A DNA stretch of 64,000 nucleotides from Tigriopus japonicus (Eukaryota > Arthropoda > Copepoda > Harpacticoida > Harpacticidae). The first letter of the stretch is position 1. Every line of letters starts with the position of its first letter. This document shows positions 20,480 through 33,902 of this stretch, piece by piece. The stretch covers positions 1,764,979-1,828,978 of the forward strand of contig CM021319.1 of NCBI GenBank assembly GCA_010645155.1, written 5' to 3'. The position numbers were made by a program, and so were the translations under genes. Below the pieces are notes generated by a model, which was given only the letters and a program-made list of their open reading frames with translations, had not been told where the DNA came from and searched no databases.

Positions 20480-22688
20480 TTAGGGTGGTAGGAGCTCAAA
20501 CTGATGAGATTCGATATGTTTAACCAAAAAACTATTTTTGAAGAACTTGGCCGGACACGCCGCACAACTGTACTGTGGACGTAAAGCCTTTGACATCGTG
20601 GATCTGTGCTTGTTCTTGAGATGGGTCAAGAGAAATGCATTCTCTATGAATGCAACCTCACACAGGTTACATTTGTAAAGCTTTTTCCTGATGTTGCTCA
20701 AACTTTTCGGAAAAGTGCCGCCAATGTCCGAGGCTGTTCGGAAAGACTCTGCAAACTGATCGGCACAAAGCGGATCTGGCTGGGGATTGCTCTTGTAGGT
20801 TTCGGCTAAAACGCTCACTAACTTGGGTGGAGGCCTGTAATCGCCCGACCTTCGGAAGCTTTTCCTGGCCCGAATGTTGGCCGGGGTGGCCAATGTAGCC
20901 TCGGTTACATGAGATCCGGGCAATTGATTTCTATGTTTATGGTAGCTTGTCTGACGAGACAACACTGCAATTTCACAAGGGGGTGAATTTTCGTTTTGGA
21001 GCTTTAATAAATCTTGAAGCTCTTGTGATCGTCTCTTCTCCGTGTTCCGATTGTCAATTCGCTTCAATCTTTTCTTGACTTGTTTCATTTTAGTCATTGT
21101 TGCCATACTCAATGGACAAGAATCGTATTCCCCACTGAGTTCCTCTTCGCTACTTCGTTCCCGTTTCTTAAATTCATCTTTCACTAAAAGCCCTTTGTCT
21201 TTGGAACGCTCTAATTGTGAGTCTTCTATGATATCATAATAGTGGTGATTTTGAGCTTCCGGAATACTAAATCTCAATGATCTTCTTGGAGGAGGTGGGT
21301 TATTGGTTTCGGTAGATGCTCTAATGAAGTGATGATCCTTATTCAATGGTTTGTCAGGAATGACTTTGGTCCCTCGGGATGGGGAGGCCATCATCAAGCG
21401 AACCTCTACTGGTTTCTCATCGTCTGCTCCTTTTTCTAGAGTAGGTTTTAACATGCTTTCCAGATCTTGGACGTGTTTTTGTTCCAAGTGCATCATCAAG
21501 AGTTTTTGATGACGCCTCAAAAATTGTTGTTTGCAAAACCGACAGTGCACGTATCTGGCTTGATCCGTTTTGCTGGTCTCATCCAAGTCTGTACTCAGAG
21601 GAGGAAGATTCAACAACTGGCCTGTGACATAATCAGGATGATGGTACACTAAATGACGAATAACAGTGTTGACTTTGAGAAATTGTGCCTTGCACTCTGG
21701 ACATTTTTGAAGATTTGGGAAGTTGTAGCCTCTCCTTTTGAAATCTTGGAGCTCCTTGAAATGAATAGATAACAAATGACATTCCAAGCCAAAAGTGTAA
21801 CCAAATGTTTGAGTGCAGAGCGGACAAAAAAGTTTTCTCGAGTCTTGATGATTGGTAAGGTGACTAGCCAGTTCAATAGTGGCCAAGTCATCTTTGGAGC
21901 GTGGCGACACCACGATCGTTTCATTTTGGGCGTTTCGTCGAAAGATGGGTGGAGATGGGAGCCTTCTCGAGTAAAGAATATTCGTCACACAGTTGTGCTT
22001 TGGGAGGAGCCTTTGATGCAATAGATTGAGGTCGGTGGCTTGGAGAGCCTCTTTGGCTCTTGATCGAGGGCACTTTTGAAAATCAGGCAAGGGTGGACGA
22101 CGATTCTGCTTCGGGGGAAGAATGGGTGGAATTGGTTCTAGGTCACGGTCAGAAAAAGGCAAGCTCTTAAACCCTGAGTTTCCCATCAAAGGTGTTGATG
22201 TGTTTGTGGTGTCTAAAAGAAAAAAAGATCGTGTTACTAACCCACACGGTTCATATTTGATAGAGAAATTACTGTGCCTGCCTTTTTAAGATTTTCTTTT
22301 TACCTGAATATCTGTGGGGAAGAGGAGATTTCAATGGACCCAATTTTGGTTTATATCCAGGAAGGCTGAGAATGTCTTCGGTCAATGGAAATTCGAGATG
22401 CGATTCCAAAGATCCCATGGAAGGGTGGGGATATATTTGATTGACCTCTCGCCGTTTTAAGCTTTGGGACTCCATCTTTTCCAGCCTTTGAATATCTTTC
22501 TCCACAGAATCAATTAGCGCTGTGAGATTGAAATCGGCATCATTAGCCCAAATCAGTGGTTTCCGTTTAACTACTCCGGTTTTGAGTGGTTCGTGGTCGT
22601 TCTCATTTTGTTTGAGATTTTGCACTTGAGCTGTAATGGTCAATCGAGAGCCTCGATTCGTCCTTGGAGCTGGAGTCGGTTGATGCAT
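20480..22688 (-). CDS. C2H2 zinc-finger protein, five fingers
   Basis: Two exons, 22688-22304 and 22212-20480, joined across a 91-bp GT-AG intron in phase, give 705 residues. The first 250 residues are Pro/Lys-rich and probably disordered. Five C2H2 fingers follow in two clusters: about residues 258-279 (FCPLC...HLLSIH), 299-320 (KCPEC...HLVYHH), 352-375 (HCRFC...HLEQKH), and near the C terminus 643-664 (KCNLC...HLKNKH) and 678-698 (SCAAC...HIESH). The linkers are not TGEKP type and the spacing between clusters is long, unlike tandem DNA-binding KRAB-type arrays. The middle region is Lys/Arg/Ser-rich. A nuclear role is likely; target and orthology are unknown. It lies convergent to BPNT1. Confidence 0.85.
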
Positions 22689-24812
22689 AATAGAATTGAT
22701 AGAGGAGATTACTCTGCCGTGAGTCCTGGTTTGCCGCCACTAACAATAGGATAGTGATAATTTATTCAGACAAGATTGCGAGTCGAGAGGCGAAATTTCC
22801 ACTGGTGCATTCAAAATGCAAATGGGGATTGACATGTTATCCACATAGATAAAAATTATAAGTGGATGTTGCTCCTGAGGTTGAACCTGAAAAAAAGTAG
22901 AGATATGATTACAAGGACGGGTTCTGAGAGGTAAGCTTACTTCCGGATTGGCTTTGCCCTATAATGAAAAAATACTCTGTATATTTGACCATCGTGATAT
23001 GCATTTCCATTATAATACGCCTTTGTGTACCTTGAACCCCTAGAGCTAGATTTCATTACTCTTGGCGTTGAGATCCTCTAAGTAACGCGTAACAACTTTT
23101 TTTTTACAAAAGCGGATATGTTCGTCATGGCACGAGCTCAAAAGAAAAGAGACTATTGTCATCATTGGTTCTGCAATAGCTGAAAGAGTTTGATAACCAC
23201 TCAAAATCAGGACATATTTGCCCGAAATTTCTTTGAAGTTGAAGTTCCTTGCTCAATATTTTGAAAGAGATGCTCGAAAACCTGTCTGATAGTCTCCCTT
23301 GTTGCAATGAAGTCAGCCTGAATGATCTGGATCCGGCGGATTCCAATCTTTAATAATGATCCTTCGAAAATTATTTCGGGCAAGACTTTTTCACCAGTTG
23401 CCAACCTATTAATTACGAAACTAAATGCTTGGTCTTGAGATTCCTTTTTCTGATAAGAAAAAAATGCATCTTTAAAGTCATCTCGCCCCAATTGAGAATT
23501 GTTGGCATCAACTCCCCTTGATCCCTTTGCTTCATTTTAAAAAGAGAGTCAACCATTCATTGCAAGGCGTCTCTGTTTAACAAATTGCATTCAAAAATAC
23601 GAGGATCCCCTATACTCAGGCACATCTGGGGTGGGGAGGATTTAGCCTTAGCTAACTTGGTTTTGGAATCTTAGCCCTTGACGATCATGACGGCAATCAA
23701 GGTATTTGTAGCTGAAAGAAGCAAACACACCCCTCCCTCCTATAATCATGAGACTGAATCAAGACATCTGTTCATCTTATCTTCCGATTTCATTCCCAAA
23801 CCAGGGTGTTCTCGACGACACATTGGCAAATTTAATACCCGCACAGTATGTAGGAATGTGTTTGAATATGCTATACTACATAAGAGATAAACGCTTCCTG
23901 AAGTACACAGGTACAGTAAATAATTTTGTAGAAACTCGGGCATGACGTTGAACAACACAATGCGGGATAGAAGATCATGTTGACTTGCTCAATCATTATA
24001 AGTGAATTCAACGAGCAATAAAATTCACTTCACTTGTATCGTAGTACAGGCAATGGCGAAAGCGAAATTGGTCGTTCATTGTTTCAAGGGAAATTGAGGG
24101 TCTTTTCAATTTTGTGTGATTCATTGCCTGATTCTGTTGGAGACGGAGCCATTTAAAGTTGATGATGTATGATGTGCCATATTTAATGAAACGTTTTCCG
24201 GCTGAGAGAAGAAAACTTGAGGCCGGTGGTGATTTTTGTTAAAAAAATGGCGAATCTGGACTTGTCAGTTGAATGTTGGTTCTGCTTTAATGGACATTTC
24301 CGTTCCAGGCACCCTCATAATAGGAACTTGAACTCGGCAAACTTGGTAAAAAGTTGAGCTCATCTCTTAACTGTTGTAAAGATCAAAGATCCAAAACCAT
24401 AACGGAATCAATGCCAGAACACAAAAGTGATTTAACCCTGATGTGGGATTTTTCTCGAAAGATGTCAAGGCAACTCCCAAAATGTCAGTTTAGTCCGTAG
24501 CGGCTTTGAGTGCTAAATAACTGACTGGCTGACTTGGTTGGGTTGATGCACACAGGATGTTTAAGTTCAAGAGAAGTATTTCAGTTCAAGCGAGAAAGGA
24601 AGTCGGTTCAATGTTGATCACGAGGAAAATCTGAAGAACAAGAGCCGCACTATGTCCGTCGTCGTACAGAGTGCCTTCATACGAGGGAAGTGAGTTGAAA
24701 AGAATCAGACCCAGAGAGAATGAAAGAGGGTGAAGGAAAAAGGCACGGAAGGAGGGGGAAACGAAGAGGGATAACTGGCAAACCGGGCGAGTTCATGGTG
24801 GCCCGTACGTAC
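22689..24812. other. Noncoding or unassigned stretch
   Basis: No supported gene. The minus-strand frame at 23491-23207 gives a protein-like but unrecognised 94-residue string with AT-rich third positions. It lacks an ATG and I do not call it. The rest is AT-rich. Confidence 0.4.
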
Positions 24813-24987
24813 TCGTAGGACTTCGTTTCGTAACGGTCTCCGGAAATCTCAGCTCACGGAGAGCGTTGAAATCATTGGGGAACTTTGGCGGAGTTGCTCT
24901 CTCGCAGAACTTGATGATAGCTATGTCCCCAATTGTGTCCTGACACCCCGAATCGAGGCCAACCACCATGAGATTCTGAGCCGTCAT
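24813..24987 (-). CDS. Candidate first coding exon of unknown gene
   Basis: A minus-strand ATG at 24987 opens MTAQNLMVVGLDSGCQDTIG and continues to a GTACGT donor-like site at 24812. A CAG-like acceptor (TTTCAAG) lies six bases upstream of the ATG. Codon third positions are rich in C/G/T, unlike the flanking AT-rich DNA, which is why it is listed. No domain is recognised and the next exon was not found. Confidence 0.22.
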
Positions 24988-27900
24988 TGCTTACTTGAAA
25001 GGAAGGATGGTACTTTAGATTGTCGGGTCAGATTTGAGCATGTCGAGCGCACTAATTGGTCCCAAGCCTTATTGAGATAATCGAGGATGGCCATCAGAAA
25101 ACCGATGGAGAAAGTGGATCGATGAGTAGCATTTGAAAAGCAGAAAACACACTTGAGCGGAAACAATTTTCCCTTCCTCCGCAGGAAATTGCTGGTTATT
25201 ACCTGGTGTTTTAACCTACACCGCAATCTGACCGGATATGAGAAGCTCGGGAGGATCCAAATCAGGATAATCTTATTTCACATCCTTCAGCACTGGCTTT
25301 GTCGAGGATTTCAAATCTACCCTCTTCGATGTTGACATCGCCCAAGAACCATACTCCAAAAGTAAGGCTTGCTCTGAGCTAATAAGGATATGGAAAACGG
25401 CACATAAAATAAGCACAGAGCGTGTGAAAAGCCTACTAAGACTTACTTGACATGACAAGCACGGATTAGATTTTGTTCGATGATGAAGATGATGAACGAT
25501 GTTGATGTTGGTAACTGGCCTAGATCACAACCACTAACGTGCCCTTGCTTCTTGTCCGAAACTCGAAACGATGAGATAGCGTGTCCTGCATGTCAGGCAA
25601 CCATGAGTGGTGTCAATATTGACCATCACTTCTGAACAGCCTCTTATTCTTGAGCACTTGGTCATTCACAGGGCGTACAAGCTAAGAAAATTGATCGCTT
25701 ACAGGCACGTGCGCGTGTCTTTTGGTGTACTCAAATGAATAGCAACTACTGTAACTCTGATTTCATTCAATGAATCCTCGTGGCTCACTCGAACGTTTCT
25801 GAGGCGTTCTTCGTGGTTCCTGCTCACTCCTTTCGTCGGTTTGTCTCCATCCATTCAATCTACCGCTTGTCTTTCTGTCTTTCTTTCTTTCTTCTGTAGT
25901 ACTTACTGTCTTTCTGTATGTGGGGGAGATGTAAATTTGGAGCCGAAGGTATACCGGCTTCGAAGAAGAGGGTCTGTCGGACCTTTTGACGGATTTCAAT
26001 CCAGCGACGTTGTCCGTAAAATTCACCCCTTTCAAGTTCAAAGATCGCTCACCAAATATTGAACTATTTGAGGACAAGCTCTGCACACACATTCGCCCAC
26101 CGCAGTCCAAGAATAGCACAAGATGAAAGCGATCGAGGTTGGAGCATACGCACAAAGGGAGGAGACCAACTGGGATGAAAATACCAACTGAAGGGGGTCA
26201 CTTAGAGTGACTTGATAGTGTGTGCTTCAAACTTCAGAGTTCACCATTCAATGAAATGAATGAGAGATTCTTTCCGACTGAGAGCATGCACAACGAAAAT
26301 GACGATCTTCGGGCGCATGCTCCCCTCCAGCGCCGTTTCCGATGTTTGACGGTCTACGCTCAGCCAATATCGCTGAGCTATAGTACGAAATAATGGATGT
26401 ATGTAGGGTGGTGATGGTGGTGGTGGTGATGATGGTGGTGGTAGTAAAAAAAGTTGCATGTCGGCAAAGTGGCCTCTGACTTCCTCGGCAACGATTTTGC
26501 CTTGTCCGATGGGATTGTTTATGAACTAAGAAGATTGGAGTTGTGTTCGGCCGTCTGTAGTTATGGGCATGTTTGCATAAAAATATGGGCAATTTTGCAA
26601 ATTCATACTTCCATTGTGATTTGGTGGGCCTCAAAGAACGCCTAAGCAATAACGTAAATAATATCAGAAAAATACGGTACAACGGAAGTAATTTGGACAA
26701 TGCAAAAATAGCCGACGCAAAGAATATGAGAGGCAAATTTAAATTTAGCATTGTCGAGCAACATGGACAAAAAATAATTTAGGACCAATTGTGCTAAGAT
26801 CCATTTTTAAAAAGCCTTTTTCTTCGCGTTTCATCATCGTTTCAATCGTCGAGTTCTTGCACATTATTTCATAGTACTGATTTTACCGATAAATTCCCTC
26901 TAGGTTGATGTTGCACGGCACCATCTTGCCGGATGATAACGCATTTGATTTACTAAGGAGTGTACATTTGAATAATGTGAATGATGCATTTAGCGTGTAG
27001 AGCAGCGAAAGACGGTGTAATCGATTCCATCACGGGGTCAAGCGGTTAAATGAAAATGTTTCGACTCTATGATCCAATGCCGCGGTTCTTAAATTGGGGA
27101 CCAGGGCCCCCTAAGGCGGCCTGAGATCTTTCTGGGGGACCATGAACGAGTTTTTCAAAAAAGGCTAAAAAGATCTAGGTTCTTAGATATAATGATAATT
27201 AAGATGTTTTTAGCAATGATGCCAAACATGCCTTCGGTAAAGCAATTGAATTGGTTTATTTATCAAGAAACCCACATTTAAAGTGTCAAAACCCTCAAGA
27301 AATAGTTTTTAGGGTGTAAATACTCTAAGCTTGGCCGTGTCGGTTGTTCCATAGTCCATCCTTGCATAGTCCCAAGTAACAGACTCCCTCTTTGGGTCAG
27401 AGTGTTCCTTCATAAGCCATTATTAGGTCACCTCCGTTTTTTATACAATTAAACTAGCTGAGAGCAGATCATAGCTCATTTATATAAAATTTGTGATTAG
27501 AAGCACAAAATAAATGTCCCCTTCTTGATAGCGATTAATAGAAGTGGCCACTTTCAACCGTTTTAAATACATTTAAGTTCTGTTCTTCGGCAACTGGTTA
27601 GGCAATCTCATTTTTAAAACACACTGAAATTTGGGCCAAAAGCGGCTACATCGTCGTTTATGAATGTTTCCACTTTTGGTCTGGGAAATCCGTTGGGATG
27701 ATCATCAGCTCATCACGTGGGAGGAATCGAAAGATGACAAGTAAACTCAATAGATGGATGGATGCCCTTCTGCCCGACTTGTCACTAAGAATGGTCGGCA
27801 AATTGAAAAAAAAAAGCTTCATTCTTGATCTACGACAGTGAATTGGCAAGTCAATAAATAACTCAACCAATGCACTACAGAAGGATTGAAGGATTAACAC

Positions 27901-29596
27901 TAAAAGGTTTATTTTTATCTAAGATGATTTCAAAAACTTTTTCTGTTCTCTTCTCAAGAACCATGCATCAAACTGAGATGTATTGCCGGGTTGTTCAATC
28001 TACAACGAAGATCATCAATTGCAAAGTTTCACAAGAAGAACGGAAACTGGACATCGACTATCATTTCTGAGATCAAATACAATTCATCAATTCAACTCAT
28101 CGTGACCTACCAAGTCATATTTCCATCCCATTTCTTCCAGCCATACACCTGCGATTAGAACTTTTCAACCGTACACCAGAAGTGTTGTGGAGTACTTGAG
28201 TTACGTTGGCATGTTTGAAATCCCAATCGCAATGAAAAATCGACACCGAACGCCTTTTTAAGAAAGCAATTTCGCTGCGCAAGGATGATGATGATGGAGA
28301 TGGTGTGGTTGAAGCAGGGTAGGACAGGTATTTGAATCAAGATGGGAAGAGAAACACATAATAACTGAGTGAGAGAGTTGCTGAAGCTGTTGAGTATCAT
28401 GACCATATTTGGTTGCCTGGTTGGAGGAGTCAATGTCCAATTATCGCCTCTCTCACTTCATCGGTGTTTAACCCTCACTTGGCTATTCTACTGGGAAGAT
28501 GCTGTGAGAAAGATTAAGATTATTGGTTGAGGGTTGAGGGTGACCTCAAAATTGAAGTGTATCTGGGGCAAGGCAAGACATAAAGCCAAACGAATGGATA
28601 TGAAGTGGGATTGTCAGTCATGCAGAACTTATCTCCAGACCACGAATCTAACAAAGTTTTCCCCTAGCACATGCGATATACGCCGAGGTATCAAACTCAA
28701 AACGGGCTTCTTTCTCCATCACCAGGATCATGGGCTAATTTCCACTCATTTTGGCGGAATATCGTTAGAGGTGATATTCCGGTGGAAAATGTCACTGGCC
28801 CGCTATGTGAGAAGGGTCGGAGAGAAGATTGTCGTGGACAAAACTAGCGATAGAATTCGTCCTCTTGAAAGAAGTTAGTCAGCCAGCCGATACGCCTGCC
28901 TACGAGCTATTTTCTTCAACCGTCACGACAATTCAATTACAAGTAAGAAATAGGGGGGTTTCAAATATCAAGACGACCTCCTGACGCCTGAAAAGACATA
29001 GTCAGCCATTTCCACCCAATTGAATATAGACATTTATTATTGAGACGTGGAGTACTGTAGTTTGAGAACTTGAGATCTGTCCATTCAAAAACACTCGAAG
29101 AGGGAGTGCGACCATTCCCCATGCAATTGAGTTCAAGCCATTTTTAAACCTCAAGTGTTTGAAAAAGCACTTCATCTTCGAGCAATCAAGGGTCTTCTTA
29201 CTTTCTTTCCAATCACAAGCCCTGTTACGTACGTGCTTGAGATTCTTCTAGTAGGGGAATTGCTATGTAAGTAGTAGACAATACACAGAGAAAAGACGCA
29301 TTACAAGTACTTGCCACCACATACTGCAAGTACTTGTCAATCTAATGAACGAGTTCTTATCTTTTAACCCAGTGAAAAAGCTCCACTCTCAACTTAGTTC
29401 AAATGTCACAAACACTCTGGGATGGGTTTTTCAAATCCTTTGTACGATTTTTTTCGATTTAATAATCCATAGTTATAAAACCTGGCAAAATTGAAAAAAA
29501 AAAGTAGCAAAACAACGTGAGTTTTTAAGTTCTTATTTGGGCTCAAGAATTCTATCACATATAATTTATCTCCATGGAAATAATTTCGTCGTTAAA
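24988..29596. other. Long stretch without a supported gene
   Basis: Contains microsatellites (TTTC-type near 25870-25900, GGT/GAT-type at about 26403-26446). A short segment at about 27077-27150 (GCGGTTCTTAAATTGGGGAC...) resembles hAT termini of the CAGTGGTTCTCAAACTGGGG kind, but I found no partner end. Open frames up to 167 aa (26751-26248) and 114 aa (28534-28878) lack domains. The region could hold regulatory DNA or long introns. Confidence 0.4.
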
Positions 29597-30180
29597 TTAC
29601 TCGATGGAAATGTCGACCTGAAGACACATGAATTTTTCTCCGTTCTCGTTCTTCAAGTTCCATTCTCCGATGACGTCGGTCTGAAACCCACATATTCGTC
29701 ATCATGGATAGCAAATCAAAAGAAGTTTTGTTAGCCGCAAATAACTTACCACAGGGAACGTGTCTTGAATCTCGAAATCTGAGATCTCGTAGACAATCTC
29801 CTCTCCAGCCTCAACGGGACAATCTCCGCTTGAAATGTCCTGGCAGGCATCCAAGCTGTGGCAACCTCCGGGGAATGGCAAAAACACGCCACCAATGTTG
29901 CCTCGCAAGGTACAAGTGAGCTCTTGAGCGGGTTCATTGGCTTGGAAGATGACACGACCGGTCACAATGTCGCCACGATGAACGGTGCATGGAGCCGCTT
30001 CACATCCATCCAATTCCACTTGAAAGATTTCGGTTTTGCCCTCTGTGGAGAATGACGAGGGTGAGATCTGGGGGTGGATTTGTTTTGTCCCTGGAACTTA
30101 CCTCCACAATCGGTGAAGTCAATGGGATCGGCCATGGTGGCGCCGACGAGCAAGACAGTGAGAGCCAAAAATTTCATCAT
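29597..30180 (-). CDS. Npc2: NPC2-like ML-domain lipid-binding protein, secreted
   Basis: Three exons (30180-30102, 30042-29750, 29680-29597) with 59- and 69-bp introns join in phase to give 151 residues. Residues 1-17 (MMKFLALTVLLVGATMA) are a signal peptide. The rest is an MD-2-related lipid-recognition (ML) domain, with DPIDFTDCG at the start and conserved cysteines in DGCEAAPC, LTC, GGCHSLDAC, GDCP and FMCL. The terminal strand reads VIGEWNLKNENGEKFMCLQV. Family members bind sterols or other lipids; NPC2 moves cholesterol out of lysosomes, and arthropods carry many paralogs with chemosensory or immune roles. Which of these applies cannot be told here. A TATA box lies about 110 bp upstream. 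Confidence 0.93.
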
Positions 30181-30288
30181 TTTGAAATATCAAAGGTCTT
30201 CTTGAAAGCTGAGTTGTTTGAGATTGATTGATTATTGGGCAAGGCAATGAGGGCTGACTTGACTGATTCAAAAGCTTGCATTGAGGCA

Positions 30289-30296
30289 TTTTTATA
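30289..30296 (-). promoter_or_regulatory. TATA box of the NPC2-like gene
   Basis: TATAAAAA on the minus strand, 109 bp upstream of the first ATG. It predicts a transcription start near 30260 and a 5' UTR of about 80 bases. Confidence 0.5.
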
Positions 30297-33200
30297 AGAG
30301 ATCATCCTGAAGAAACTGATAAACAAATGGGCTGATAATGATGGTAATGATTTGCACAGGTGTGCAGGAAACTCTCTCACGCTCATGAATATTCAATATA
30401 CTTTGAAAGATTACTTGGAGCTTCCAGATCCATTTCCCTTCGCGAAAATTGGGTAACTCTCTTACCCAATCAAAGAAATATCTAGTCAAAGTGATCGTCG
30501 AACTAGTGCACTCGAAATGAGTTCTTTTTGGTAGACGAGGGCTTTATGTACAAAGGTCAGGAAAGCAAGAAGAACCGGGCTGACCTTTTTATCTGAAGCT
30601 GGGAGATGATTTTTGAATATTTTTCGACAAGCAATTTTGAGGTCTAGTGATTGAAGCACAATGGGAAAAATAAGGAACATGGTCTTGTAGGCAACTTGTG
30701 AATGATTGAATTAAAATTGTCAAGGCCAATGAACTGATCCCTGACCGATACAAGCAGTTTCAGCAAGGCCTTGTATCCATCATGGAACTAAGACTGTGTT
30801 TGACCAAATTAAAAATCCGGGCACATTCATACATAGCAAACATTCATATTTTGAACAATTTAGTGACAATGATGGGTGTCAAATCTGTTTTAATGGTTGG
30901 AAAAGATAGAAATGTCACGCTTGGGGGAAAGTTATGCTAGTATATGAGCAAAAGATACCAATAATTATGATTATGATTTTAAGTCTTTTGAATCAAGGCA
31001 ATGCCGGACCTTGGGTCAGCGTGCAAAATACGCTGCTAATTGTAACAATCATGTAAAAAATGTACCAATCCTCTTTCATATACTCAATGTAGTTATAAAT
31101 TGACAACTTCAGACTTTTTCCTTTTCCCGACTCTAATATACACCTTGCTGGAAAAACACATCACTCTAATTTGGAACTTCAAAAATCTCTGGAGTGTTAC
31201 ACCAAGTCAATGTCAACGGATGAATTCTCCCACGTCTATGAATAATGCGAAAACAGACTTAAAAAGGCATTGAAATTGAAAGATGTGGATCTCCAAATTT
31301 GATGAAATAACTTTTTTCTTAATGACAGAACTGTCTTTGAATTGACCAATCAAGTTTTTGCCATCATGACCCTCGTACAAAACTTTCACTATGAAACTCC
31401 AAACACTGGTCTTCAGACACATTGCCAAAACAGTGATAGGAAATTTCAAACCAAAAATGTCGTTGCGCTTAAGCATCGCCCTTTACGGACCAAGTCTCAC
31501 TTGAATTGCTGTTTTACTATTTATTGTAATGTATTATATGAGCTTTAGGAACTTGATCTTTTGTTATATGGTGTGCTGCCCTCCATTTTATGTTGGAAGT
31601 ACGTATATATAAGTTATTTTTGAAACCTGTTAGTGTCCCCTTGTCTATTTTAAATACGGTACACTCCAGCAACCTTCCTTTCAAGGGCCCTCAGAGTGAA
31701 CCCATTGAAGTACGCTATAAGCAAAAGTTTAATTTTAACTAAATATCTATTCAATTAGTAGTTTGGGATTACGTCCGTCTGCTAAAGCAAGAAAAAGAAT
31801 ATATTTTTAAAGTTGATTAACGCAATGATGACATTGAATATGATTATTGCTTGGGAGAATCGTTTCATTAAAAGGAAAGCATAAGCAGAATTGACATGAA
31901 TACCAAAACAAGAATCAGTTTTGACACATTACGATTGTGATTAAAGTGTACTTATATAAATTGAAGAAAACAGTTTTAGTTAGCCTCAGGCAAAGTGTTT
32001 TTGAAATTGCTTGACTCAATTTAAAACCAAGGGTGTTTTTTTTTCAAGATCGAGCTCCCCACCCAAAACACGTGCGCTTTATTTTCAAAAAACATACTTA
32101 ATTTGAGCGCTCATTAGAATGACTAATATTGCTGGAATTTTTGAGACGACGAAAACAAAGTGTTGGGTATAAATGTGCACTTTTTCAAGTTATTTGGACC
32201 TCAAGTTAACTTCATACTTCATCGTCTCCTTTTGTCACAAAGTATGCACCATTAAAGTTTTTGAGTTAAAGCACTGAATTTCACTGGACTGAGAGGCTAA
32301 TGAAAAGAATCATGATCTCTTGTACGTAGGAACAAAGCAATCACGTTCTTCTACAAATAAGACCTTGCTTTGGTTAACTTAAACTTGTATTTCAATTTCA
32401 ATTTCAGCTTAATCGAACGTCGAAGTCAAAAAGTTATGCTCTCTCAAAATTAGTGCAAATTCTACCGAGAATGAATGAAGTGGCCCTTTTCTGGTGATTG
32501 CTTTTCCACAAAAGGGCGAGCTCATTCATTCTATGCTCTCTGCAGTACATAAGTTTGAGAACACCGTCTTTCCCGACACCGTCTTTCGATTGAGCTGAAA
32601 AATGAAATACTGTACGTCGTCTACTGAATACAAGCAAGGTTTGGTTTGCAGCAGAACGCAATTGAATTAATCCTTTTGGAGATTAAAATTCTCACCCTTA
32701 GCCTCCCACTCCAGCAATTTCAGTGCTTCTTGGGGGCTCTTTTTCAAAACTACCCTATAAGAGGTAGTAGCACTTTTTGTGCTCCTTAAAACATGATTAA
32801 GTGCGGAAACCTTCCGACGAGTGAAAGAATTCTAGAATGTATTTTATGGGCTTCGGTTTGTTTTTGATTTGTTATCTGTTGGGGACCAGGTGGTCAAGAG
32901 CATCAAATATGGGCGAAATGCTTGCTTGGTAACAATATTTAGAACACAGCTGTTTAAACAAGTGAAATTGAAGGCTATTAATGATCAAAGATATAAGGTA
33001 CTACATTTGGAAACGTCTACTAATTCAGTAATTGCTTCGCAATGAAAACGCCGTAGCCACAAAGCTTTTAATTGTTCCCAACGTACAAAAGACGATTAAA
33101 AATTATGTTTTCTCTTTTGCCAAACGGTGATGTATAAAAATCGTCAGTAAGTGAAATAACTTAAAAGTGCTGTGAAAGAATGTTCACAATAGTGACATTT

Positions 33201-33894
33201 GTGGACTCTCATAAAAACTTTTTTCCCACCAAGACATTGGAAATTATGGCTCAGGAGGAGATGAAAATCTCTTACTTATTGACCTAAGAGTACTTAATAA
33301 GTCCAGTCGTGAAGTAACGTCACCTCTTCCCTTATCAATTTAGAGCTAAGAGAAAGAGGTTGTTTCTAGTGATGTGAAATCTGGGCTTGGGCAAGTTTTT
33401 TCACGGGAGGTTGCAAGGTAGGGTCGCCTAAGTGAGATTTTGTGCTTTGCTAACCAACTCAAGCAAACACAAATTTGAGGTAAATTTGCAACCCTGATCC
33501 AAAGTTACAATAGTCAGGGGCGCGTTTCTGTGCTTTTTAATGAAAAACCGGTTTGTGAAGATAGGTAGGCAGAAGGGAATACCATTTCACTGAAGGTAAA
33601 TTGGCGACCCCGGTGTACGATGTCACGAAAAAAAGCTTGCCCAAGCGCCCAAGTCACATCACTAGTTGTTTCGCTGTCGAGCAGAAAATCTACTGTACAT
33701 ATAGGGTTGAAAACAGCTTGTTCTCTCTCTTTGCTCACGTCAGCAATAAGCTGACGCAAGGAGCACTGTATTGTCAAACGCAAATCAGCTTACAAAATTT
33801 TGAGGTTCATCAGTTGTAAGTTGTGAACATGTTTTTCTTGTTTTGATTTCTATAGAGTGACGGCACATCATGCGATGACATCTGCCTCCTCTCT
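30297..33894. other. Noncoding stretch
   Basis: About 3.6 kb of AT-rich DNA. No open frame shows a domain, coding composition or splice structure, and no repeat boundaries were identified. Confidence 0.45.
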
Positions 33895-33902
33895 ATCATA
33901 AA

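Noticed and set aside
23207..23491. 94-aa minus-strand frame with protein-like sequence
   Set aside because: No ATG, a stop just upstream and AT-rich third positions. I could not support an exon.
28534..28878. 114-aa plus-strand open frame
   Set aside because: It lacks an ATG start and shows no domain or splice context.
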